From assembly GCA_026936325.1 (NCBI GenBank), contig JAPTHN010000013.1, forward strand, positions 15,639,415-15,703,414: DNA of 64,000 nucleotides. Reading direction: 5' to 3'. A program made the position numbers and the translations under genes. Every line of letters begins with the position of its first letter. Position 1 is the stretch's first letter. Under the pieces are notes generated by a model. That model was not told where the DNA came from. It did no database searches and was given only the letters and a program-made list of their open reading frames with translations. Of this stretch, positions 32,524-44,500 are shown one piece after another. The DNA is from Platynereis dumerilii. Taxonomy: Eukaryota; Annelida; Polychaeta; Phyllodocida; Nereididae.

Positions 32524-35097
32524 TTATGAATCCTCCAACACAATACCTGCAGGCTTGAATTTCAGTTCGATCATTTCATCGACGTACTGACTTTGCTCCT
32601 CTGTAAAATAGTTCTTCCAATCTCCAACTTGGCCTTTTCTCATAAACTGAGAAACTTGAAAATCCAGGCCGGGACAAGTCGAATAATTCAGCATCGGGTT
32701 ACCTTTCATTGATTTGAATGAGGTCCGTTCAACGATCTTCTGAATCAGTTCATCGGAAAGGTCCTTTTCCAGAAAGGCAGCAACCTGGCGGACTGCTTGT
32801 TCGGGTCATTCAACATGTCTTCGTACTTGAAAAACTTCACTCGCGGATCGTCCTTGTAGGCCCACCAACTGAGCTGCATGTCAAAGTAACTTCCGAGATT
32901 TAGTTTGTTGTTTTTGAAGAGCTTGAAGAACTCCCCCCATGATCCGCTCGGATGGAAATAGTAATTAAGCATTTTGTAGAAATGGAAGTACGAAACCAAC
33001 ATATCCTTCGGATTTCGAATGACTACAATGACCTTTGTCTTTCTGCTTTCCATGGTCTTCTTGTAGAAATGACTGTAGAGGTGGGTCTTAATGAGTCTCG
33101 GAGGTTTCTCAGTTTCAAATCTCTTGAGGCCACTTTTGATATTTGGGCCCTCTGGCAGCTCCGCGTTATCTTCTAAGAAGTTGAACCGGCTAAAAAGTGG
33201 TTTTTCGTCAGACCCCTCAAAGTCTCCTTCAGTCTGGACCTGGTATACAATTTCTTGCATCCAGGTAGTTCCTGAAATATAATTATTTGCATAAATAAGT
33301 ATGGTGTATTAGAATTGCTCTAGTCTAACTGAAAGTGTCTTTTTAATGCTAATAAATAGCTATTGCAAATTGCAATGAACAAGGTATCTCAGTGGCTCTT
33401 ACATATACACCGCATCTGACGAAATTATGCAAGTAGGTTATTTTACATTGGTATGAAAATATATTGGCCTAATGTCTTATCCTTTTCACATAATCATTGG
33501 CTTGGACTGAGACATCTTCCTTGTTACTTTCATCCAATTCCATTGAGGCAAAGTTTAATTATGCCATATATTCAAATATTTTGGTGTCTTACGAAATTAC
33601 GCAAAATCAACATATTAAGTGGAGGGGCCTTGATAATGTTAAATTTTCAAATAACTGCACTCCAGTCATTAGCGTCTAATCATTTAGCAACTATTCATAT
33701 CAAAAAATTTTGCTTACTTGCTGCCTCTGCCAAGCTGTGCGCATTAATTGTCTCCATTGGAATAACATTGGTTTTGCATACATTTTATGAATGAATGCTT
33801 CCAAAAGCCTCAAAGAGGTCCCGATCTTTAAAAACTTATTACTACCAGTTACCTTATTCTATTCATTGAGTTCAGTTCAAAGGTCACTGAAGTAACTTGT
33901 TTCCCTTTAAACTGGCCAGCAATCAAAAGTCACATCCATGACCTGCCATTGGAATAGCATTGCGATCAGAATGTGCAGTTCCTTATTCAATATTTTGTCC
34001 ATTCCCAATGCATAACTTACCACTCAGTTTCATTGAACTAAATGAATAGAAAAAGGTTATTTCTAAAGTAGTTTTCAAAATAATTGGAATCATTTCGAGA
34101 TTATTATTATTAAAAAATGTATGCAAATCCTATGTTATTCCAATGGAGACAATTAATGCATACAGCTTGGCAGAGGCAGCAAGTAAGCAATTTTTTTTTA
34201 TATGAATAGTTGCTAAATGATTAGATGCTAATGACTGGAGTGCAGTAATTTGAAAATTTAACATTATCAAGGCCCCTCCACTTAATATGTCAATTTTGCG
34301 TAATTTCGTAAGACACCAAAATATTTGAAATATGGCATAACTCAACTTTACCCCAACACAATTGGATGAAAATTACATGAAAGATGTCTCATATCAAGCC
34401 AATGATTATGTGAAAAGGATAAAACATTAGGCCCAAATGTTTTCATACCAATGTAAAATAACCTACTTGCGTAATTTCATCAGATGCGGTGTAGTTCTGA
34501 AAAAGATTATCAAGATATGGATTCAAAAACCGGACTTAAATTTCATTTGATTCAATCGTTCCTCTTTAAACGAATGACAAGGTTACAAAAATTCTGTCTC
34601 GCTGTATTTTTTCAGCACTATGGTTCTGGAAAAAATTAAAACTTTTATTTTAAGTCCCTAGAAAAGTTATTCAAACAATATATATCAAAGGGGAATTGTT
34701 GTCAGTTTTTCTGTGAAATTGTCCTCCTTAATTTCTAACCTCAATGAAAAACATAGAATGGCCACAACGCTGAATGGCAAGATAAACATTCACATGAACC
34801 AACTTTCCCGCATAATCTCCGATAAATATGAAACAAATAATGATAAGCCCGCTTTAGAAAAAATTTTTGCTTGAAATTATATTTTATATAATTTAAAACT
34901 ATTTTGAAGAAATGCTCTCCTCGAAAGTTCACAAGCATCGAGCAACCTTAAATGTACTCACCACATTTGGGATAAGTTGCAATCAGGATGTCAGAATCAT
35001 CCAACAGTGTCTCCTTTATCCGGTCTAAACCCCAAGCTGGAAAATAGTTTGACATCACAATCCCTTCATATTCATACTCGTTCCTTGACTCAGCCAT
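32524..35097 (-). pseudogene. Cytosolic sulfotransferase, copy 4, frameshifted
   Basis: Exon 1 is 35097-34962 (MAESRNEYEYEGIVMSNYFP...) and exon 2 is 33271-32524, with the same splice sites and phase as copy 3. The PAPS loop, catalytic His and RNPKDMLVSYFHF are intact. A single missing C near 32802, compared with copy 3, shifts the frame after YEDMLNDP; translation would end at 32745 after an unrelated tail, losing about the last 85 residues including RKGQVGDWKNYF. The reading frame downstream of the shift is otherwise open and still close to copy 3 (MKGNPMLNY..., KFKPAGIVLEDS), so the lesion is recent, polymorphic, or an assembly error. The intron carries a 1,084-bp palindromic insert, and a MITE touches the stop codon. 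Called a pseudogene as sequenced. Confidence 0.85.
33408..34491. mobile_element. 1.08-kb palindromic element in the copy 4 intron (family M7)
   Basis: CACCGCATCTGA at the left and its complement at the right, flanked by TA (33406-33407 and 34492-34493). The arms are complementary for about 380 bp, through GTAGGTTATTTTACATTGGT and GCAGAGGCAGCAAG-type blocks, around a 330-bp unpaired centre. The copy 3 intron reads CTTACATATAATTCTGAAAA (25966-25985) with no insert. No transposase recognised. Confidence 0.85.
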
Positions 35098-35523
35098 GAT
35101 CACGAATGACTTCGCTCCAGTAATAAGACAATAAAAATCTTACTCCTCTTAGCGTAATGTACTCAAGGACCTAAATAGCTAGTTGTTACGACACAGAACT
35201 TGGTCAATTTTTACCCCTTGATTTTTGGATTTTTGATCAGTAAGAATTGGCTGCATGGCAGCAAACCCTAGGCTATCGCGCAAGTTTAGTAACTGCTGCT
35301 AACTGAAACAAATTCAGAACGCGTGCCGCACAGGTATCCGCATCAAAATCAGGCCGAGTACCCCCCCCCCCTCATGCCATATTTTGATGGCCTCGGCCTT
35401 GGCTCCGTCTCGGATGCTAAATCCTTGGCCTTGCCTCGGTCTCAGGAGTCTTTGGTCCTGTGATGGTGGCCTTGGTGCTGCCTGGACCCTGGATGTAAAA
35501 GCTTCACTCTTATGAACACTGTA

Positions 35524-35843
35524 CACTCTTAACAAAAAGGTTTTATATGGAACCTTTAAGGGTTCTTTAAGCTTGTATAGATAAGAAATCCTAAAAGGTT
35601 CTTATTCAACCTTTAAACAGGTTCCAACAGCAAGCAAAAACAATATTTAGATAATCTAGCTGCACTGAACTCCCGCCATGAAGCCCTTTCTCTCAATTTG
35701 GGAGGATAGGGTCCTATCCCACCAGTATTGAACCTTTTCAATTCAGTTGAACCCTTAAAAAAATGTAAAACCTTTTTTCGAATGTGGGTTCTTTATAATA
35801 TTATATAGTTATACACCATCAAGAACCTTTTTCGTTAAGAGTG
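35524..35843. mobile_element. MITE family M5, complete copy
   Basis: 320 bp, ends CACTCTTAACAAAAAGGTT and the complement of CACTCTTAACGAAAAAGGTT, with TA at 35522-35523 and 35844-35845. Internally it has repeated AGGTTC/GAACCTTT motifs. Non-coding. Confidence 0.8.
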
Positions 35844-35889
35844 TATCAACGTATGGTCTTTGAAATTAGGACAAGATATAATATGTTCT

Positions 35890-36420
35890 CCAAGAGGCCT
35901 CATGACAGGATACACCCCCCGCTCCCTTTTGTTATTCCCGTACTATCGACTACCCCCCCCCCCCGTTTTGCCCCCTGCTTCCCCCCTCTTCCCCCCAATT
36001 CCCCCTAGTTACCTCATAGGGGGTGTATCCTGTCATGAGGCCTTCCAAGCATGGCCAGAGAAAGTTGCCTCCTGCTAACCCCCGGTTACCCCTAACTTAC
36101 CCCGTCTTGCACCCGACTTCCCCCCTCTTGCCCCTACTTTCCCCACATAACCTCCTACTTTCCCCCAATTCCCCCCTGGTTACCTCATAGGGGGTGTATC
36201 CTGTCATGAGGCCTTCCAAGCATGGCCAGAGAAAGTTGCCTCCTGCTAACCCCCGGTTACCCCTAACTTACCCCGTCTTGCACCCTACTTCCCCCCTCTT
36301 GCCCCTACTTTCCCCGCATAACCTCCTACTTTCCCCCAATTCCCCCTAGTTACCTCATAGGGGGTGTATCCTGTCATGAGGCCTTCCAAGCATGGCCAGA
36401 GTAGTTGGGACAGACAGGAT
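35890..36420. repeat. C-rich tandem repeat, about 171-bp unit, three copies
   Basis: TCATAGGGGGTGTATCCTGT starts units near 36015, 36186 and 36356; each continues with CATGAGGCCTTCCAAGCATG, CTCCTGCTAACCCCCGG and long runs of CCCC-TT. The first part (35890-35930) holds the unit's GTGTATCCTGTCATGAGG block in inverted orientation. The units are nearly identical, so the expansion is recent. Confidence 0.82.
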
Positions 36421-36584
36421 TTCTCTTGGCAATTACAATACGCTCCATCGCAAAGTATCAACCGAAATATATACGAGGAAAAATGGAACTTGATGACCAT
36501 TTTTCTCATGAGATAGGCATACTTGTACTATTCATCAACTCTGTTTATTTTTCTGCACTCTAATATTGTTGAGTTTTGTACAGG

Positions 36585-37300
36585 GCTGTAGGCTGACCAT
36601 TATCCTTGGGGGAGGGGGGTGTAGCCTGGTCCAGAGTCAAGCATGCCTCATAAAATTAGTTATTTTTGTAGTTTATATTATGCACTCTTTTTGTCGCAAG
36701 TCCTCCGCAGTAAAAATATTTATACCATACCTATGAGCCATCAGCCAATCAGAAGGCTGTATTTGGCTGGTATATAGCCCATATTCTTTGTTGTTCACTT
36801 ATACGCCCATGGGAGTATATAGGATATATAAACCTCATTGTTTAACAAAGCTCATAACACAAACAGCAAAACTGTACTAAACAGTGAATTACCAACAAAA
36901 GTTCAACAAAAATAAAACAAAAGTATTATAAAACGGAACACCTATGACAAATCCGTTAATCCTTTAGTTTGACCCCAATTTAGATTTTAAAGTCAATAAA
37001 TGTCAGTAACACAACTAAGGGGTCAACCATATTAGATCTCAGGGAGGGGGAGGAAGCTTTGAAGTTGTTTTTTTTAAATAAATAATTCCTTGTCTGTCTC
37101 GTTTTGGTGAGATAAATTAATTCCTTTTGAGTAGTCTTAAAATAAGTGGTGGAGGTATTTCGTTTGATTTAGAAACAAGTATTTGACGTCATACACTCAA
37201 AATAAATGGGCCCAATTACTGCTGCAGTTTCAATGAAATAAATAATTTTGTGTCCATTAAAACTCCAACCCCCCTTTCTCATCTGATGGTTGCAACCTAA
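36585..37300. other. Intergenic, no gene recognised
   Basis: AT-rich sequence with a short stretch (CCCATATTCTTTGTTGT, 36780-36796) that recurs at 39130. No exon supported. Confidence 0.35.
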
Positions 37301-37329
37301 CAATCCAAATGCATATATAATATTCTTCT

Positions 37330-37660
37330 TTGGTATTTAAAAAAAATTGGTCCACAATTTATCTTTTGCCTACAATTTTCCCCCGTATATATATTTTTTC
37401 CTAATTCCCCTCCCCCTAATTTTTTACCAAAATTATTTTTTTCAATCTTTTTCTTTATACAATTTTTTTTAGTTTCCCATCCTCTCCCTTAATTTTTTCC
37501 AAATTTTTTTTTTTTTTCACAAACATTTTCCCCCCAAATAAGTTGCCGTTTTCCAAATTTTTCTTTTATTATTTTTTTTTTCATCAATTTTTTTTTCGTT
37601 ACATTTTTTTCCACATTTTGCATTTTTAAAAAATTTCTTTTATTCAAAGAATTTTCAGTA
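37330..37660. repeat. Poly-T/CCCC low-complexity tract
   Basis: Dominated by AATTTTTTT, TTTTTCC and CCCCC runs on the plus strand. A small minus-strand frame (37489-37692) is a lysine-rich artefact of the poly-T composition. Confidence 0.8.
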
Positions 37661-38077
37661 TATAAAACGTGATTCTTTTCAGATGCTTTCATGTTATTAA
37701 ATTAATCCCAACTGACACATTGTTTGTAACTGTTTTCTTTTTCTCTCAAATCCTTCTTGTTTTATTTTCTTTTTTAAATCTCTTAAGTTTTTGTTTTATT
37801 TTGTTTTGTTTGAGGTATAAGTCAGTTATATCCCTTGTTTTCGTGAATATGTGATAATCCTCGGCTGACGCCTCGGATATATCACATATGGCCCTATTGT
37901 ATATCAGTTTTTAAAATTAATTTTTGCACTGTTTTATATTTACATGTATATAAGTGCACTGAAGTTGACTGCACAGCAAAAGAAATGCTACAGTAAAAGA
38001 GTATCATCTGACAATAATCATCCATTTGTCTCCTGCTTGGTTTATCACACTGTAGTTTTTGCAAAAATAGGGGGGAG

Positions 38078-38276
38078 GGTTGGTCTAGCAGAAGCATGCT
38101 GGGCTGCCAATTGCTGGGTCCAGGGTTCAAATACAGCTCTTGCCAGGTCACATGGGCCTATGTTGGACGGCTGTTTCAATAATCCTTCACCTCATTGGCG
38201 TGTCCTCCTTCTGTCCTAATTAGCCTACCGAGTGCAAAAATAGGGACATAAAGCCCCAAACATCCATCCATCCATG
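38078..38276 (+). mobile_element. tRNA-derived SINE with ATCC tail, copy 2
   Basis: Box B-like GGTTCAAATAC (38123-38133), then GGACGGCTGTTTCAATAATC and TAAAGCCCCAAACATCC with a CATCCATCC tail. Same family as 13116-13320. Confidence 0.8.
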
Positions 38277-38537
38277 AAATAAATTATTTCATGCCGAGAA
38301 AATTTAACTCCAAGTAACCCCCCCCCCCTCCAATTTTTAAATGGTCACCCCCTTATCAAGTGGAAGGGTCGTCACAAAAAATGTTCATGGCTGCATTTTA
38401 TATTTCATGACAATGACAATGTGCAAATTCAGTACAATTATTGATTATTTCTTGTTCATTATTATTAATAACATTTTAACAATGGAAGAGCCATACAATT
38501 CTGGAAATAGCCTTTCATAGAATTTTTTTAACTCTAA

Positions 38538-38738
38538 GGCCACAAATAATTTGATTCTTAGCTTCTCGGCCCGCCGACACAATAGATTTTCTGCCGATGA
38601 AAAAAAAAACTGAACAAAAAATTGTTTTTCGACATTATAAAATTTTTTTTATTTTAACCTTTTTTTTGTCCCACCGACCGACCCAAGAAAAAGTGCCGTG
38701 AGAAGATCCGAGAAGCTAAAGATCAATTATGTGTGGCC
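38538..38738. mobile_element. TAA-flanked MITE (family M8), copy 1
   Basis: 201 bp, ends GGCCACAAATAATTTGATTC and the complement of GGCCACACATAATTGATCTT, flanked by TAA at 38535-38537 and 38739-38741. The core contains CCGCCGACACAATAGATTTT and a T-rich stretch. A 3-bp TAA duplication points to PIF/Harbinger-type mobilisation. Confidence 0.8.
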
Positions 38739-39194
38739 TAAGAGCTCTATACTCAATGGATATGGCCAACTACCCCTTAATTGGGGGGTAATTACCCCTT
38801 TCAGCTGGTGTATCACATTACAAAAACTTTACAGGGTCACTTTAAATGTTGACTGTGCATGACTACTCAACCATGGCTTGTTCCCATTAAGTTTTAGGGG
38901 ACTTCAATACATCTACAAAATGCATACGAGTGCAATGTTTTGAAGGTTCTGATAAACATTGTCGAATGACATTGTACGCTGTTTCATTGTTCCTGATCTG
39001 ACTCTCCATTTACCAGGAATTCTGAACGGGAGAGAAGATTACATGAATATACAGTAAGTATTACACCATTTTATACCATTCGACACCTCTGTCAACCAAC
39101 TATATGCCGGTACTTCAGGGCGATATATTCCCATATTCTTTGTTGTCCAATTATCCTCTCATGTTTGACTGTTTGAGTGTTTTTCTCATGGCAT

Positions 39195-39300
39195 AAGCTG
39201 GTTATTCACCGTGGGATCGGGAATATGTGTTTATCACAGCTCGGGCTAGAGCCCTCGGGTGATAAATTGCATATTCCCTCTACCGTGGTGAATATCTTTT
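39195..39300. repeat. Small hairpin element
   Basis: TTATTCACCGTGGGATCGGG faces its imperfect complement TCTACCGTGGTGAATAT across about 50 bp, with an inner pair AGCTCGGGCT/AGCCCTCGGG. It may be a tiny MITE. Function unknown. Confidence 0.5.
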
Positions 39301-39644
39301 GATATGTCCAGTGTGAGGCAAGGGTGTAATAATTGTGACATATATAGATGTCACTGACAGAATTCCTGAGTGTTGTTGTTTGGCCAAAGGACATTTATAT
39401 TATTATTCATGACAATTGTATATTTTCTCTTGGTGTTTTTTATTGCAGGGCCTGTCACCAGAGCAGGTATTTATAGGCTCTACAATATACTCTTCACTCA
39501 ATTCTTACAAATATTGTTGAATTTTGATGTGAGAAAAAGAAATTGTTCTTACGTGTGTTTTGTGGAAGTGCTGTACATAACGAAATATATCATTTCATAT
39601 AATTTAGAAAGGATTTGCAGTCTGTAAATTTGATATGCAAAAGG

Positions 39645-40195
39645 AGTGGACTGTTGCACTGTGAAAATGGCACTCGATGTGTCATCATGCTGATGATTTG
39701 TCATCATCATACCCAATACTTTCAATGTTAATTTGATTTAAGGAGACTTATCCCTCTTGTTGGTGACAGCCAAACGAAAGGAATATGCATCTGATTTTCA
39801 ATCCAAAATCAGTTATGACAAGTCAAATGACCTTCTCTTGATCACGACTAATCAAACTGCCTCTATGTTTCCCATGTTGAAAGTAGAGAAGATGACACTT
39901 CATTGGCTATCATGAGTCATGAAGTGCCATTTTCAATGTGCCACAGTCCACTATATTTCTATATCAAAGTGTTTCACTGTAAGGAGACTTATCCCACTTG
40001 TTGGTGACAGCCAAACGAAAGGATTATGCATCTGATTTTCAATCCAAAATCAGTTATGACAAGTCAAATGGCCTTCTCTTGATCATGACAAATCAAACTG
40101 CCTCTATGTTGAAAGTAGATAAGATGACACTTCACCAGCTATCATGAGTCATGAAGTGCATTTTTTCACAGTGAACTGGTCCTCATTTTTTAGTC
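39645..40195. mobile_element. MITE family M6, one near-complete copy plus an adjoining partial copy
   Basis: From GGACTGTTGCACTGTGAAAA through CCAATACTTTCAATGTTAAT to CTATATCAAAGTGTTTC (39985), closely matching 31850-32217. Directly after it, AAGGAGACTTATCCC begins a second partial copy that lacks the first 90 bp and ends near 40195. Suggests partial tandem duplication. Confidence 0.7.
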
Positions 40196-40252
40196 AAAGT
40201 GAAAGTCTGTAATAAATCTATTTTTTCATGAAAGAATTGGTATGGTTGTGAT

Positions 40253-40522
40253 CATAGAAATACACAGAACGGACATGAGGCTCTGGCAGATGAAGCAACC
40301 AAATCCACCATCTTGGAACTGCCCTGTATCCTGGCACAATGTAAGAGTGACGTCATCAATAACAGTGATGTCACTTATAACAATGGCATGATGTCACAAT
40401 TTGTCACATCACAATTAGCCTATTGTGACGTCATATCTCAGGCAGTTCCAATATGGCGGATTTGGTGACCTCATCTTGAGGTGTCATCATACAGCCTCAT
40501 GTCCGTTCTATGTATTTCTATG
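40253..40522. mobile_element. hAT-type MITE (family M9) with 8-bp duplication GTTGTGAT
   Basis: 270 bp, ends CATAGAAATACACAGAACGG and matching complement, with identical 8-bp flanks GTTGTGAT (40245-40252 and 40523-40530). The interior has many TGACGTCA/TGATGTCA motifs. A second copy of the family is at 42277-42560. The perfect 8-bp duplication is the hAT signature. Confidence 0.87.
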
Positions 40523-41179
40523 GTTGTGATGCATCATCACCATTATGAATCACTAAGTGCTATTTTCACAATGAAACTGTCCTCTCACTCCTTATAACAA
40601 ATCTGCGAATAAGTTAGTTATTGAAACATCAAAAAAATTATTTGTGTGTCCTGTCAGAAGATCATATTTGAGACTTTAACTAACAATAAAGTACAGTTGT
40701 GCTTGAAAATTAGTGAACCTAGAGAGATTTACCATTGAAGACAATGATAAAGTTGTCTCACCGCACTGGCCATAACATAAATGATATTGCACGAATCATT
40801 GAACCAATGACTGTATTATACCATTGAGGTTTCCCACTATACTACATGTACCAGCCTGACCATTGGATTTGGATCTGCTCCTATCTTTTAACATTACGCT
40901 TTCTTTTGCACAATTATAACCCCTATCTAGCACAAAAACCCCTGATCCAAATCCTGCAGTAACACAAGTTCAAACTGTCATTGTCAGCATAGTGATTATG
41001 ATTGATGGCTTTGACCACCCGTAGTGTCGAGTAGAATTGGCAAATCATTGTAATTGGATGGTTGACCATCACTTTGGCAAACCTTGAACCTGGGGAAAGG
41101 AGGGGAGGGAACTTCCAAAAAGACTTCAGGGGCACCCCATGCATCTATTATACCAATTATCTGTTATCGATTATGAAGC

Positions 41180-41400
41180 GGGTGCCCCCGGTTGGCTGGC
41201 AGACTGTCAGCTAGGATTTTCCCAGCTGGCAAAGTTGTCAGCTGGGAGTCAACTTTTGGCGTTCAACCGATGAAATTTGCAGTCAGGTAATGAGAAAGCA
41301 GTTGAGGTGGCTGGCTGGGGAAAAAATTGTATCAGCTGGCTGGGAGGTGCTGAATGACGCTTGGGCTGGCTGGCAACCCAGCTGGCAGCATAACATATAT
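41180..41400. repeat. GGCTGGC-rich dispersed repeat, copy 1
   Basis: GGTTGGCTGGCAGACTGTCA, CAGTTGAGGTGGCTGGCTGG and TCAGCTGGCTGGGAGGTGCT recur, in reverse complement and the same order, at 54725-54950. The two copies flank the MS4A-like and FN2 genes in inverted orientation. Non-coding. Confidence 0.7.
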
Positions 41401-41542
41401 TTTCTCCTAGTCGCATAAAAAAATGAATCTAAGCTTCACAAAAGATATAATGATATGGGTATTATAATAACACTCTGTCATGAGGTGCCCCGGAGACTTT
41501 ATATGTTTACTGCCTTCATTGATTTTATTTCTATTTCAAGAA

Positions 41543-44500
41543 ATGGCAAGAGAAAAGGCCATCACTGTTACAATTGTGGATGATGCTGAAGCGAAGAAGT
41601 GGAAACATGTCAACTACAACTGCTTACAAGGTGAGAGCAAAGGACAATTATACTGAAATATTTTACTGAAACATTTTGTGTTCCAAAATGTGATGTTCTC
41701 ACATATATGCTTTATTAAAATTCTATAGTATTTAAAGTACAAGATAACACATTTCTGATTTTGGTATTCCGTAATTTTTCTTTGTTTCATCTACACTACA
41801 GCATTGGAAAGAGAAATTGATTTACAATCAGCCTCACTCACAAACTACTGTACAAAAATTGCAATTAATTTGTTGTTATGAATTATTATGCTTTATATTT
41901 CAGGAGTATCCGTCGCCCATATAGTTCTTGGTTTAATAATGGTCTGCATCAGTTGTCCTATGACCCATTGGAAATTTGAATACAACTCCATTGGCTATGG
42001 GATATGGAGTGGTATAATTGTGAGTATAGTTATGATCGACAATCACTTACACTAAGTTACAGCTGTCTGTAATTAAGTGAAATGGACGATGTTTTGCCAC
42101 TGGGTCAATGCTAAACATCCTCAACCAAACTGCTTGTGGCAGCATGCATTCTCATAACTATATATGATAACATATTGGGTCAGAAAGATTGATATTTGAC
42201 TCAATTTAAGGTATGTGGTATACAAATGGCTGCCAAGTTTCTTTTGCTGCACTCAAGAGTTAGGTGTGGGTCAATCATAGAAATACATAGAACGGACATG
42301 AGGCTGTATGACGCCACCTCGAGATTAGGTCACCAAATCCGCCATATTGGAACTGCCCTGAGACATGACGTCATTGTGACGTCACAGCAGGAGCAACAAG
42401 ATGTTGTGTTTGGCTGCTTGTGACATGACATAATGCCATTGTTACTAGTGACGTCACTATTATTGGTGACGTCACGGTTACCAAATGCCAGCCTGCCAAG
42501 CAGTTCCAAGATGGTGGATTTGGTTGCTTCATCTGTTAGAGCCTCATGTCCGTTCTATGTATTTGATAAGTTAGTGAAATACAAGGCAAATGCAATATCA
42601 ATGGGGAAGGGGGGGGGGGGTTAACTTACTTTTCAAGGTTTTGAGCCATACATAGTTTGTAGAGCAAATAAAATGGATACAAATTAGGTCCCACATGCCT
42701 CAAGTTATCCCTTGCAGATGGATGAATGATTGGGGCTTTACATCCTGTAGTTATGCACTTGGTAGGATAGGAGGTGCTCACAGCAATGAGGCAACTTAGG
42801 CTGAGTGAGTGAAACTGCCATCCAACAGAAGCCCAAGTGATCTGGCAAGAACTGAATTCGAACCCTGGAATTTCAGCCTGGCACGCTACGATGCACTTAG
42901 CTTTGGAACCCTCCCCCAAGTATTGCCCATTACAACTACATAGGTTTTCTTCACATCGAATGAAAATCCTTGCTTCCACAAGTAGTTTGGTTGATGTTTA
43001 GCATTGACGCAACCCAATGGCCAAACATCACCTGTCTCACTCACAGATAGCACTGTAGTTTTTTTAAATCTCCTGATTATAGGTCAGTCACTCGAGTCAA
43101 GAATTTTTAATTTGCGGTTTTTTTTTTCAGTTTCTGGCAACTGGAGTTATGGGGATAGTTGCTACCAAATATAGGGAATACAGAGCTTTGGTAAGTCTTG
43201 ATGAAGGAAAATTTGGTTAAAACATTGATTGACAAGTTTTAAGTACATCCTACTTCGTGAATGCGGGCGAGTGGAAATGCAAGAAGCGAAAGAGACTGAG
43301 ATTCTGTGTAGTTTTAACATATTAGTTAACTTTACCACATGACCGTTACAGCCTTATGTGATATTTGTATAACTTAATAAACACTCTCAAACATTTTTTT
43401 TGCTTGATGGTCTGTTTTAAGAAGATGCGTAGATGATTCAATAATTGGTAGCTGGGACAATTATTGTGAATACGTAGCCATTATTGCAGTACATATTTTT
43501 GAGAGAAGATGGCCCCATATTGACCTGACTTCTTCATTGCTGTTTTCTTGCAGGTTGTCCTCTACATGCTTTCTTGCTTTCTGTCCGTGATTTGTGGCAT
43601 TGTCGTAATCACTCTCACAAGTATTGGACACTACAACTTCAACTATGACCTCAACTGCAACGATCACTGTGGGGTGAGGATGTCATATATTTTTTGACTG
43701 AAAGAGAAGAGTTCCCTTTCAGTTATTATGAGAGAATGGATCTAGTCAGTTTTCCTCGAGAAACCTCTTGCCACAGCGAGAGAACTTGCCACAGCTAAAG
43801 TGTACTTATACGATAGCTTAGGAGGTCTAATGTGTTGCTTCATGGTATCAAGGCCCAGCATTGCCCTGTGTAATGCTAAACTGGACTTGGCTGTGTCAGT
43901 ATTTCTGAAAGCAAGGTCACTGCCATGGCCATTTGAGGAGCATTGTTAGTTTTGATTCATTCCACAATGGGTCAGTCAGGTACCCATATGCACCTCAACA
44001 CCTGGTGTTTGGGCTGGGAATTGCTGAGCTTGTAAAATTGGTTCTATTCTTATTCCACGATAGACATTGTATCATATTTACCTCTGTCCTGTCCCTTTGC
44101 AATTTTACGAGTTCCTCATCCCTCAGTCACAGTTCTCGATAGAGTTTTACATCCCTCTGTCCCTTTACTTTTCAATTCTCTGTCCATTTGCTAAGATACC
44201 CTCTATAGATGGGCACATCTATGTTGTAGCAATGTGGCAACAATGTCACCCCGGTCGTCAAATGACGTAGAACTGTATGATAGAAATAATATGTTGTCAC
44301 AACGTTGTGAAGCAACATCAAAGATATGACGTTAGCAAGAGCCATTGTGGCGAAGTTTTCAAAACATTGTGAGGCAATGTCAATGGTCTGATGTTAGCTT
44401 GCGACATTGTGGCAATATTGTAAAAAAACTCCAATGTCGTGTTCATGTTGTGGCAACATAAACTCTACCACACATTTACATATTTACGTGACCAATAGAC

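Larger units (their letters stand above)
42060..43055. mobile_element. MITE family M1 in MS4A-like intron 2, expanded by nested inserts
   Basis: Starts CAGCTGTCTGTAATTAAGTG and ends CACTCACAGATAGCACTG, flanked by TA. M1 text is split by a hAT-type MITE (42277-42560) and a SINE (42715-42920). It accounts for most of the 1.1-kb intron. Confidence 0.75.

Noticed and set aside
37489-37692. Lysine-rich small protein
   Set aside because: Product of a poly-T tract read on the other strand.
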